A stretch of 64,000 nucleotides of DNA from Toxonevra muliebris (Eukaryota; Arthropoda; Insecta; Diptera; Pallopteridae): assembly GCA_963691655.1 (NCBI GenBank), contig OY829329.1, positions 18,676,708-18,740,707 of the forward strand, written 5' to 3'. Position numbers and translations under genes: made by a program. Positions 1 through 11,049 of the stretch are shown here, one piece after another; position 1 is the first letter of the stretch, and each line of letters begins with the position of its first letter. The notes under the pieces were generated by a model. It was not told the DNA's origin, did not search any database, and saw only the letters and a list, made by a program, of their open reading frames with translations.

Positions 1-1918
1 GGGACACGTGAGACACGAAAAAAAGTTTTTTGGGATTTTTCATTTTTTGAGGTTAGGGACGACACGTAACATCTGATCATCATATTGGTTGTTGTCTTCT
101 CGAGATATGATCAAAATAGTCAAACTACCTTCGGAAAAACAAAAAAAAAAAAAATTTCAAAAATGATATCTCGAAAGCCTATCCATAAAAAAATTTTTTG
201 ATACTATTTTCGAGTTTAGTACAAAAAAGAAAAATAGTAACATCCTTAGCACAAATTGGCGGTAAACTAGTGTAATTTTTTTATTTTTAATAATACTAAC
301 CTATACTTACTTAATAAATGAAATTGCACATAAATTGATAGTTATGGGTTATTTTTAGATTTTTCAGATGAAAATAAAAAAAAAAAATTAAGTCAACCTC
401 TTTCTGCGTGGTTATATTCGCTTTTCGGCGAACACGAAATATTTTCTTTCGTGCTCGGTCGAAGTGGTTCCATTGAGATAGTTGCAGAGTTGCTTTTTAA
501 CAAAATGTAGTCCTCTGTTTAATACTATTTTGTATGTAATGATACTGTTTTGTAAAATAACAATACACCGAGCACATCGTGTTCGATGTGAGAGTGAGTA
601 CAGACTCTCTCTTTGTATCCGGCGCAACAACAATTTCATGCCGTTGCAGAGTATACTCCCAATATAACGACATTTTTCAGGTTTCTTCACACAGGGAGTA
701 CTTACATATACCCAGTAGTAAATTTGCTTTTCAAATTCGGCAGTATACTATTTCGTTTAGAAGTAATGGATGATTGAAAATTTGCGTATTTTTATATGAT
801 AAGATTTCCATCCAATTTCCAAAATCATCGCCACTTGAAGGATTGCGATGCATTAGCGGCATTAATTAACTTTAATCAATCTGGCAAATTGTTTTGCATT
901 TTATTTTAATTGATAAAGAGGTGGTTTTAAATAAAAAAATGTATTTTCCTAGTTGTAGTGAAGCAGGCTTAACAATCAACTCCCTTCCACCTCCCGCTGC
1001 CCCCGCCCCATGCGATCCTGCTGCGATTTAAAAAATGTGTGGCTAAAAAATCAAACAAAACTCAACAATTACGGTCGAGTTTTTTGTTACTTTCAAGATC
1101 GATATTTTTCCCATCCTTAATTGAGACCCTATACTCCACCAAGGTCGTTCCTTCACTGGAGGCAATGCAACAGCGACTGTTAAACGGAAAGCTAAATGGA
1201 TGATAGTAAAAGAAAAATATTGGTGATATATAGGATAGGGATTGCGGTGGAGTTGTGTGTTTGCTAAGTTTTCTTAGAGTAGGAGAATGCTTGACAAGTT
1301 TTATTTATTTTTATTTATTTATTTTTGTTTTCCTAATGCTACAAGATTTAAGAATCTTATGTTTCAAAGCATTAGCCACTAGCAAATGCATTCATATTTA
1401 GTAAGAAATAAAATAAAATTAAATTGGATTAAATTGAAAACAGTAACTTATATATATGTATAACGAAAAAGAATAAAACATTTAAAAAGAAAAAGAAAAA
1501 AATGGTAAATAATATAATATATAATATAAAAGAAAACAAAAAAAAAAAATTGGAAAGATTATAAAATAATTGGCAGATTCGGATTCAGCGGACCATCAAA
1601 TTTGGAGATGGATAAAAAACAGTGTTGTATAGTGTAATTTGGTTCTTTTGTTGATATTATTTTGTATAGTAGTAGCAATGAGCGATAGTTCAAATAACTG
1701 TCAAAGGAAACCGAATATATTTGTTTAGCAGATCTAGACACACTGTCATAACGTTTCAATCCGTAGACGCTTCTTAAAATAAATAATTAAAACGGAATAT
1801 TTTCGGAATTGTGACAGGAACTAATATCTTTAGTTTTATTTAATTTACTAATTTACATACAAATTCTATTCTCAAATTTTATAAATATAATTTAATTTTT
1901 ATGATTATCACATTTCAG
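1..1918. other. Intronic or intergenic AT-rich DNA upstream of rost A exon 4
   Basis: No gene seen. It holds poly-A runs, a short C-rich patch near 984-1012, and TTTATTTA-type low-complexity sequence around 1300-1560. If rost A is an intact gene, this is the 3' part of its intron 3. The small ORFs here (for example 412-690 on the - strand) show no recognisable family. Confidence 0.6.
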
Positions 1919-2362
1919 ACGATACCACTGGCGTTGCATTTATATATAATTTTTTGGGGCATGCATGCAATTCTATATTGATGTTATTGGATCACATGTT
2001 GGTTGCATTTCCCACACGTATACTACATTTCATTTATCCCTTTGGACTATGTCTGCTTTATGGATTATTTTCGTTAATATACTATTTTGCTGGGGGAGTT
2101 GATATGTAAGTGAATCTCTTTGTTTGTGCTTAAATTAAATTCTTTAATTTTTTTTTATATTTTATATACTTCATTATTTAGCGAAGGTTCCCATTATATA
2201 TATATAATACTTAATTGGGCCCAACCTGGTATTGCAATAGCGTCAATTTTTGGGATGATGTTATTAATGTTTATTATGTGTTTCGTTCTATTTGCTCTAT
2301 ATAAGTTACGCTGTTTTATATATCGTAAAGCTAATAAGTCTCGTTTAGAGTTAAAAACATGA
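1919..2362 (+). CDS. Rolling stone-like protein A, last two exons
   Basis: The exons are 1919-2105 and 2182-2362 (TGA), with a CAG acceptor, a GT-AAGTG donor and a TTTAG acceptor. The joined frame reads DTTGVAFIYNFLGHACNSI, then LMLLDHMLVAFPTRILHFIY, a YYFAGGVD end to the exon and ILNWAQPG in the next. This is the C-terminal half of the rolling stone (rost) family of multi-pass membrane proteins, known in Drosophila for a role in myoblast fusion. The last exon holds one hydrophobic span and a basic cytoplasmic-type tail. The same two exons, with the same phases, end genes B and C. Exon 4 starts in phase 1, so three upstream exons would lie left of the window. The family assignment is firm; which paralogue it is, and its function in this species, are unknown. 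Confidence 0.88.
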
Positions 2363-2556
2363 CAATGTAAATGAAAGATTATTTTTTATATATTGTATTT
2401 ATAATTGTAGTTATATTCTTCATAAAATTTATAGTTAATTGTTTATTTATTATAAATAATTGTGTTTTAATTTTTCGTAATTATATTTATAATTTGTAGA
2501 TGACATAATATCTGTTTTTAGATGCGTTAGTGTCTAGCGGCTACGCAATTTATTAT

Positions 2557-3475
2557 TTTTTTTTTACGAGGAGGAAGCATCAAAAGCCTATGACCGTAGC
2601 CGCTTTTGACATAATAAACCATCACACCGTTCGGCAGTCGTGGAACATCGCTACACAGCACTACTTCAGGAGGTCATCATGAGCGATTAAGTTTCAATTG
2701 CCAGATGAATGGTAATCTTGTCAATGTTCATCTTTTCTATATTGCAGTTTTGGCAATTCGAGTCATCTTCTAATTTAAAGCGATAAAAGCAATGCCGAAA
2801 GCATTCATGTCTGCAAACCAACTGCTAAATGGAAGTTGAGGTTGCCGTGCGTTGTAATTACCCATTCTGGGATTATTGGAATAAGCGCGAAGGTCCTGCG
2901 CCCGTTGCTCGGTTTCTCCCATCGCTTTTGCCACTTGTTCATAGATTTGGCTCGTTCTTCTTTTTCCGGTCCGTTTAACATCCTGGGTGGTGTATACACG
3001 TTGCATTTCAACTGTTCCGTCTTCCAAAAGGGGTGAGCTCGCCGGCATTTACCTTCATCTGCACCAATTTCTTCCAAGCATTTATCAAGACTACCTCCGT
3101 GTTGTGCGTTTAGCAGCCATCAGCATATCCAACCAAAGTTGATCTCATTGGAAGCTACTCTTGCAAAATGCCGTCACACACATCATTCCAAAGGCTTGAA
3201 CCTAACACGGAAACTTGTGAGACGCCTCCCATTTAGGTCTAACTTCAGTGTCATGCAAAAGTATTCTGTTGCAAATACGGAGCTGATATTCGGGCGCACC
3301 GGGTTTCGTCCAACTGCCACCTTCAATGCCTTATTTGGCACGCCATCTAAACCGTGTGCTTTGTTATTTCAGATGCGAGACAGTATTACCAGAGCTTTCT
3401 CCTCTGTGACATTAGGCACCGATCCTGCTGCTGATAATAGATCCAGGCCGATGTTGTTCTTTTCCCCCTGAGTGA
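2557..3475 (-). mobile_element. Non-LTR retrotransposon (R1/Outcast-like) 3' remnant
   Basis: On the - strand there are decayed reverse-transcriptase pieces (an AHGLDGVPNKALKVAVG region) followed by the post-RT domain NKWQKRWEKPSNGRRTFALI and EWVITTHGNLNFHL, typical of R1-like LINEs. It ends in SNCQNC and a T-run at about 2557-2567, read as the poly-A tail on the - strand. The element is internally deleted and frameshifted. It lies about 200 bp after the rost A stop codon. The + strand ORF at 3139-3471 is a shadow of it. Confidence 0.75.
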
Positions 3476-3710
3476 ATCTAAATGCTTCGATCAGCAAGTT
3501 TCACAGAACTTCGGTAGACGTGTTTGCTTAGAATTTGGGCATGAGTCAAAATAAAGCCAAAAAATGAAATAAAAAAAAAAATTACCAAAATTTTGGTTAC
3601 TATATTCTTCCAAAAAGGTATCGATATACACCTGGACTATATTAAATCTAAAATTTCATGATCAGTTTATACATGTTCAACTTTTAGAGAGCTCAATAAT
3701 GGGTTTGTAT

Positions 3711-4783
3711 CTGTTTTTCAATCTGTTGGTCTGGTTTTTAAATTTATTTAAATTTTGGTCTGAATTTTAGTTTGATTTTAAGTCTAAGTTTTGACTTGAA
3801 TTTTAGTTCCAATTTTTAATCTAAATTTTAGTCGGTATTTCGGTCTGAATTTGATTTGAATTTTGGTCTAACTTTTTACTTGAATATGGTCTGATTTTTA
3901 GCATGCATTTAGTCTAAAGTTTTGTCTGATTTTTGGTCTGTATTTTGGTATGGATTTGGTTGAATTTATGTCTCAATTTTAAGTCTAAGTTTCGGAATTT
4001 TTTGCTTTCAATTTTAAACTTATAGGATTTGAATTTATTTTGAATTTGATTTCAATTTAAGTTTGTGTTTTGGTTTCAATTTTGGCCTGTTTTTTTGTCT
4101 CTTTTTTTAGTTTGAGTTTTTGCCTGTACTTAATTTGAATTTTGGTCTGATTTTTGTCCTGAATTGGGTCTCCTTTGAAGCCATTTTTGGTCTGATTTTA
4201 GTCTGTATTTCAATCTGTATTGTTATCCAAATTTGGTTTGAATTGTGATCTTTCTTGCGGTCTGAATTTTGGTTTGATTTTTGGTCTGCATTTTGATTTG
4301 AATTTTTGTCACAATTTCGGTATGAATTTTAGTTGGCATTTTGATATGATTTTTATTTTGAATTTAGGTTTATTTTTTTGTCTGAAAAATCAAACTAATT
4401 TTAGTCTGAATATCGCTCTGTTTTTTGGTCTGAAATTTATTTGAATTTTTTTCTGAATTTCGTTTAATTTTTAGTCCCTTTTGGTCCAAATTTTTATCCG
4501 TATTTGGGCCTGAATTTGGTATGACTTTTGTATTTTCCTTTGGTTTGAACTTGATCTAACTTTTAGTTTGAATTTTGTCTGAATTTCGGTCTAAAACTTG
4601 ATGTGAATTTCGGTCCGGCTTTTGCTTTGAATTTCGATCTGAATTTTGATTTGAGTTTATGTCTGAATTTTGATTCGAATTTTAGGTCTGATTTTTAATC
4701 TAAATTTTAGTCGGTATTTTGGTCTGAATTTGATTTGAATTTTGGTATAACTTTTGGCTTGAATTTGGTCTGATTTTTTATTT
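3711..4783. repeat. Degenerate minisatellite, unit about GGTCTGAATTTT (copy 1)
   Basis: A tandem array of roughly 12-18-bp units built on GGTCTGAATTTTG with many substitutions (GGTCTGATTTTTA, GGTCTGCATTTTG and others). The 74-codon ORF inside (4220-4444) translates to FGLNFGLIFGLHFDLNF-like repeats. That is the array read in frame, not evidence for a protein. The array is cut at 4783 by the duplication breakpoint. Confidence 0.85.
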
Positions 4784-5443
4784 TTTACATTTTCCAATCC
4801 ACCCAGTAGTTTAAGTGCAATCGGTCAAAATATGAAACAAAAAACGTTTTTTTGGACCAAAATTTAAATCGAAAACTCACTTAAAAAAAAATAAAGGCCA
4901 GAAAACGTAAAAATATGCCCTATTTCTTAATTTTTACATAAAGTTTGCACTTTTACGTAGAGAACCTGGTATTTATGAACTAATTCTATGGATAAATACC
5001 GAAGCTATGACCAATTATGTACGAAGACCAAAATTCAACTTTTTCTCTATATTTGTATTTTTCCTCATTTATAACGTATATTATTGTTTTATTCTATCTG
5101 TCTCTCCTTATAGTAGGGTATATAAGAGTATATGTGGTAATTATGTTTTCGCAATTGAAACGCTTTTTATTGAAAACGTTATAAAAATGTTTATTAATTT
5201 AGCAGACATAAATAAATATATGGGACATTCTCTGTCAACGAGAGACCTCCCTGTCCAAAATTGGTTAAGGTGTTTAGGGCATGTTTATTCTTCATTATTA
5301 ATATTTTTCCACTCTAATTAAGCACCGAAAAGGAAACAGAGTCTTACTAAGTTCATGCCGCTGTTTATGGGTAACGCTAAAAGTATGTTACCGCCAAATT
5401 AAGGAATGAGAAATAAGCTTTTTGGGAAGTTTTCTGATGACTT
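4784..5443. other. Unique spacer between the two duplicate copies
   Basis: 660 bp present once in the window, joining the end of copy 1 to the start of copy 2. It starts inside the minisatellite break and ends at TTTCTGATGACTT. A 104-codon ORF at 5007-5321 has a low-complexity, hydrophobic translation with no domain I recognise. No exon with splice sites matching the missing rost 5' exons is visible here. Confidence 0.7.
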
Positions 5444-7361
5444 GGGACACGTGAGACACGAAAAAAAGTTTTTTGGGATTTTTCATTTTTTGAGGTTAGG
5501 GACGACACGTAACATCTGATCATCATATTGGTTGTTGTCTTCTCGAGATATGATCAAAATAGTCAAACTACCTTCGGAAAAACAAAAAAAAAAAAAATTT
5601 CAAAAATGATATCTCGAAAGCCTATCCATAAAAAAATTTTTTGATACTATTTTCGAGTTTAGTACAAAAAAGAAAAATAGTAACATCCTTAGCACAAATT
5701 GGCGGTAAACTAGTGTAATTTTTTTATTTTTAATAATACTAACCTATACTTACTTAATAAATGAAATTGCACATAAATTGATAGTTATGGGTTATTTTTA
5801 GATTTTTCAGATGAAAATAAAAAAAAAAAATTAAGTCAACCTCTTTCTGCGTGGTTATATTCGCTTTTCGGCGAACACGAAATATTTTCTTTCGTGCTCG
5901 GTCGAAGTGGTTCCATTGAGATAGTTGCAGAGTTGCTTTTTAACAAAATGTAGTCCTCTGTTTAATACTATTTTGTATGTAATGATACTGTTTTGTAAAA
6001 TAACAATACACCGAGCACATCGTGTTCGATGTGAGAGTGAGTACAGACTCTCTCTTTGTATCCGGCGCAACAACAATTTCATGCCGTTGCAGAGTATACT
6101 CCCAATATAACGACATTTTTCAGGTTTCTTCACACAGGGAGTACTTACATATACCCAGTAGTAAATTTGCTTTTCAAATTCGGCAGTATACTATTTCGTT
6201 TAGAAGTAATGGATGATTGAAAATTTGCGTATTTTTATATGATAAGATTTCCATCCAATTTCCAAAATCATCGCCACTTGAAGGATTGCGATGCATTAGC
6301 GGCATTAATTAACTTTAATCAATCTGGCAAATTGTTTTGCATTTTATTTTAATTGATAAAGAGGTGGTTTTAAATAAAAAAATGTATTTTCCTAGTTGTA
6401 GTGAAGCAGGCTTAACAATCAACTCCCTTCCACCTCCCGCTGCCCCCGCCCCATGCGATCCTGCTGCGATTTAAAAAATGTGTGGCTAAAAAATCAAACA
6501 AAACTCAACAATTACGGTCGAGTTTTTTGTTACTTTCAAGATCGATATTTTTCCCATCCTTAATTGAGACCCTATACTCCACCAAGGTCGTTCCTTCACT
6601 GGAGGCAATGCAACAGCGACTGTTAAACGGAAAGCTAAATGGATGATAGTAAAAGAAAAATATTGGTGATATATAGGATAGGGATTGCGGTGGAGTTGTG
6701 TGTTTGCTAAGTTTTCTTAGAGTAGGAGAATGCTTGACAAGTTTTATTTATTTTTATTTATTTATTTTTGTTTTCCTAATGCTACAAGATTTAAGAATCT
6801 TATGTTTCAAAGCATTAGCCACTAGCAAATGCATTCATATTTAGTAAGAAATAAAATAAAATTAAATTGGATTAAATTGAAAACAGTAACTTATATATAT
6901 GTATAACGAAAAAGAATAAAACATTTAAAAAGAAAAAGAAAAAAATGGTAAATAATATAATATATAATATAAAAGAAAACAAAAAAAAAAAATTGGAAAG
7001 ATTATAAAATAATTGGCAGATTCGGATTCAGCGGACCATCAAATTTGGAGATGGATAAAAAACAGTGTTGTATAGTGTAATTTGGTTCTTTTGTTGATAT
7101 TATTTTGTATAGTAGTAGCAATGAGCGATAGTTCAAATAACTGTCAAAGGAAACCGAATATATTTGTTTAGCAGATCTAGACACACTGTCATAACGTTTC
7201 AATCCGTAGACGCTTCTTAAAATAAATAATTAAAACGGAATATTTTCGGAATTGTGACAGGAACTAATATCTTTAGTTTTATTTAATTTACTAATTTACA
7301 TACAAATTCTATTCTCAAATTTTATAAATATAATTTAATTTTTATGATTATCACATTTCAG

Positions 7362-7805
7362 ACGATACCACTGGCGTTGCATTTATATATAATTTTTTGG
7401 GGCATGCATGCAATTCTATATTGATGTTATTGGATCACATGTTGGTTGCATTTCCCACACGTATACTACATTTCATTTATCCCTTTGGACTATGTCTGCT
7501 TTATGGATTATTTTCGTTAATATACTATTTTGCTGGGGGAGTTGATATGTAAGTGAATCTCTTTGTTTGTGCTTAAATTAAATTCTTTAATTTTTTTTTA
7601 TATTTTATATACTTCATTATTTAGCGAAGGTTCCCATTATATATATATAATACTTAATTGGGCCCAACCTGGTATTGCAATAGCGTCAATTTTTGGGATG
7701 ATGTTATTAATGTTTATTATGTGTTTCGTTCTATTTGCTCTATATAAGTTACGCTGTTTTATATATCGTAAAGCTAATAAGTCTCGTTTAGAGTTAAAAA
7801 CATGA
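7362..7805 (+). pseudogene. Duplicate of the rolling stone-like A terminal exons, no 5' exons
   Basis: The exons at 7362-7548 and 7625-7805 match 1919-2105 and 2182-2362, and splice sites and frame are intact. Between the end of copy 1 of the gene (2362) and this acceptor there is no exon encoding the family's N-terminal half: no counterpart of the WQ...NGKW...YTNWG exon or the IYWASH exon. As assembled, this copy could only be used as an alternative 3' end of gene A, or it is a dead fragment or an assembly artefact. Confidence 0.75.
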
Positions 7806-7999
7806 CAATGTAAATGAAAGATTATTTTTTATATATTGTATTTATAATTGTAGTTATATTCTTCATAAAATTTATAGTTAATTGTTTATTTATTATAAAT
7901 AATTGTGTTTTAATTTTTCGTAATTATATTTATAATTTGTAGATGACATAATATCTGTTTTTAGATGCGTTAGTGTCTAGCGGCTACGCAATTTATTAT

Positions 8000-8918
8000 T
8001 TTTTTTTTACGAGGAGGAAGCATCAAAAGCCTATGACCGTAGCCGCTTTTGACATAATAAACCATCACACCGTTCGGCAGTCGTGGAACATCGCTACACA
8101 GCACTACTTCAGGAGGTCATCATGAGCGATTAAGTTTCAATTGCCAGATGAATGGTAATCTTGTCAATGTTCATCTTTTCTATATTGCAGTTTTGGCAAT
8201 TCGAGTCATCTTCTAATTTAAAGCGATAAAAGCAATGCCGAAAGCATTCATGTCTGCAAACCAACTGCTAAATGGAAGTTGAGGTTGCCGTGCGTTGTAA
8301 TTACCCATTCTGGGATTATTGGAATAAGCGCGAAGGTCCTGCGCCCGTTGCTCGGTTTCTCCCATCGCTTTTGCCACTTGTTCATAGATTTGGCTCGTTC
8401 TTCTTTTTCCGGTCCGTTTAACATCCTGGGTGGTGTATACACGTTGCATTTCAACTGTTCCGTCTTCCAAAAGGGGTGAGCTCGCCGGCATTTACCTTCA
8501 TCTGCACCAATTTCTTCCAAGCATTTATCAAGACTACCTCCGTGTTGTGCGTTTAGCAGCCATCAGCATATCCAACCAAAGTTGATCTCATTGGAAGCTA
8601 CTCTTGCAAAATGCCGTCACACACATCATTCCAAAGGCTTGAACCTAACACGGAAACTTGTGAGACGCCTCCCATTTAGGTCTAACTTCAGTGTCATGCA
8701 AAAGTATTCTGTTGCAAATACGGAGCTGATATTCGGGCGCACCGGGTTTCGTCCAACTGCCACCTTCAATGCCTTATTTGGCACGCCATCTAAACCGTGT
8801 GCTTTGTTATTTCAGATGCGAGACAGTATTACCAGAGCTTTCTCCTCTGTGACATTAGGCACCGATCCTGCTGCTGATAATAGATCCAGGCCGATGTTGT
8901 TCTTTTCCCCCTGAGTGA
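8000..8918 (-). mobile_element. Second copy of the R1-like LINE remnant
   Basis: Same relic as at 2557-3475, carried by the 4.78-kb duplication (offset 5443), with the same deletions and frameshifts. It was therefore not inserted independently. Confidence 0.75.
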
Positions 8919-9153
8919 ATCTAAATGCTTCGATCAGCAAGTTTCACAGAACTTCGGTAGACGTGTTTGCTTAGAATTTGGGCATGAGTCAAAATAAAGC
9001 CAAAAAATGAAATAAAAAAAAAAATTACCAAAATTTTGGTTACTATATTCTTCCAAAAAGGTATCGATATACACCTGGACTATATTAAATCTAAAATTTC
9101 ATGATCAGTTTATACATGTTCAACTTTTAGAGAGCTCAATAATGGGTTTGTAT

Positions 9154-10545
9154 CTGTTTTTCAATCTGTTGGTCTGGTTTTTAAATTTATTTAAATTTTG
9201 GTCTGAATTTTAGTTTGATTTTAAGTCTAAGTTTTGACTTGAATTTTAGTTCCAATTTTTAATCTAAATTTTAGTCGGTATTTCGGTCTGAATTTGATTT
9301 GAATTTTGGTCTAACTTTTTACTTGAATATGGTCTGATTTTTAGCATGCATTTAGTCTAAAGTTTTGTCTGATTTTTGGTCTGTATTTTGGTATGGATTT
9401 GGTTGAATTTATGTCTCAATTTTAAGTCTAAGTTTCGGAATTTTTTGCTTTCAATTTTAAACTTATAGGATTTGAATTTATTTTGAATTTGATTTCAATT
9501 TAAGTTTGTGTTTTGGTTTCAATTTTGGCCTGTTTTTTTGTCTCTTTTTTTAGTTTGAGTTTTTGCCTGTACTTAATTTGAATTTTGGTCTGATTTTTGT
9601 CCTGAATTGGGTCTCCTTTGAAGCCATTTTTGGTCTGATTTTAGTCTGTATTTCAATCTGTATTGTTATCCAAATTTGGTTTGAATTGTGATCTTTCTTG
9701 CGGTCTGAATTTTGGTTTGATTTTTGGTCTGCATTTTGATTTGAATTTTTGTCACAATTTCGGTATGAATTTTAGTTGGCATTTTGATATGATTTTTATT
9801 TTGAATTTAGGTTTATTTTTTTGTCTGAAAAATCAAACTAATTTTAGTCTGAATATCGCTCTGTTTTTTGGTCTGAAATTTATTTGAATTTTTTTCTGAA
9901 TTTCGTTTAATTTTTAGTCCCTTTTGGTCCAAATTTTTATCCGTATTTGGGCCTGAATTTGGTATGACTTTTGTATTTTCCTTTGGTTTGAACTTGATCT
10001 AACTTTTAGTTTGAATTTTGTCTGAATTTCGGTCTAAAACTTGATGTGAATTTCGGTCCGGCTTTTGCTTTGAATTTCGATCTGAATTTTGATTTGAGTT
10101 TATGTCTGAATTTTGATTCGAATTTTAGGTCTGATTTTTAATCTAAATTTTAGTCGGTATTTTGGTCTGAATTTGATTTGAATTTTGGTATAACTTTTGG
10201 CTTGAATTTGGTCTGATTTTTTATTTGATTTTATGGTCTGCATTTAATCTGAAATTTTATCTGACTTTTAGTCTGCATTTTGGTATGTATTTGGTTGAAT
10301 TTAGGTCTCAATTTGAAGTCTGAGTTTCGGACTGCCTTTTGATTAAATTTTTGTGTGATTTTTGATCTGAATTTCGGACTGATTTTTTGTTAGATTTGAG
10401 CTTGAAGTTGGTTTGATTTTTGGCTTAAGGTTTGGTATGAATTTTAAGTAGGTTTATTATCTAATTTAGTTGAATTTTTTGTTTGTATTTCAATCTAAAT
10501 TCTTATTTAATTTTGATATGAATTTGGATTAAATTTTAGTTTGCT
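9154..10545. repeat. Degenerate minisatellite, full-length array (copy 2)
   Basis: Same array as 3711-4783, running about 320 bp further to the right before fading into non-repetitive DNA near GCTGATGGTCAATCC. The extra part shows what copy 1 lost at its breakpoint. Confidence 0.85.
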
Positions 10546-11049
10546 GATGGTCAATCCTTGGTCTCGTTTGTTTTGATCTAAACTTTTTTATAATGGTGTA
10601 AATTTAGTTATTAAAAATTTAGATAAAATTTTTGAACTTTTTGGGTTTCGATCTGGATTTTTGTTTAGTTATTAATCGGCTAATTATTTATCCTTCACCA
10701 ATCCTAAATCCTACCCCATGGGTATCAATAAATTAATCACTTCGGTGTTAAATACAAAGACTTCCGCAGTAACTTCATTAACTTATTTTGATCCATTGGC
10801 TTACCGAATTTTTGATTCAGCCATCCCACTGGGATAACATAATTTTTACCGTGTATGTTTGAACAATATGATTATTGTCGTCTGTGTTCAAAACGGAAAA
10901 AGAAAAATTTAAATTATTTGACATATACTTTTAATTGAATTTATTTTAATTTCAATCTTTGTTATTGTTTTTGTTTTACATATTTTTAAAAATTACGTTA
11001 TAAATCTATTTTAAATCGATTTGTAATAGAAATCTTACATCGCAAACAG
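10546..11049. other. Upstream region of rost B
   Basis: AT-rich DNA between the minisatellite and the start codon of rost B. It presumably holds the promoter and 5' UTR. I could not assign a start site. Confidence 0.5.

Larger units (their letters stand above)
1..4783. repeat. Direct duplication, copy 1 (period 5443 bp)
   Basis: This block recurs with offset +5443 at 5444-10226. All stretches I compared are identical, including every ORF, and I saw no mismatch. It is already inside the repeat at base 1, so the left boundary is outside the window. The right boundary falls inside a degenerate minisatellite, where copy 1 runs into TTTACATTTT and copy 2 continues with more repeat units. It contains two rost-type exons, an inverted LINE remnant and the minisatellite. 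Identity in non-coding AT-rich DNA means either a very recent duplication or an assembly duplication. I cannot tell these apart from sequence alone. Confidence 0.95.
5444..10226. repeat. Direct duplication, copy 2
   Basis: Second copy of the block at 1-4783. It starts at GGGACACGTGAGACACG, and alignment is lost after base 10226, where the minisatellite continues to about 10545. The same rost exons, LINE remnant and simple-sequence tracts occur in the same order. Homopolymer runs also appear unchanged between the copies, which is unusual for two independent genomic loci. Confidence 0.95.

Noticed and set aside
412..690. 92-codon - strand gene (also at 5855-6133)
   Set aside because: No domain, no splice context, low-complexity surroundings; repeated only because it lies in the 4.78-kb duplication.
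3139..3471. 110-codon protein gene on the + strand (also at 8582-8914)
   Set aside because: The opposite strand carries recognisable R1-like LINE text over the same span; the + frame is a shadow.
4220..4444. Repetitive FGLNFGL protein
   Set aside because: It is the GGTCTGAATTTT minisatellite translated; other frames of the array are also long.
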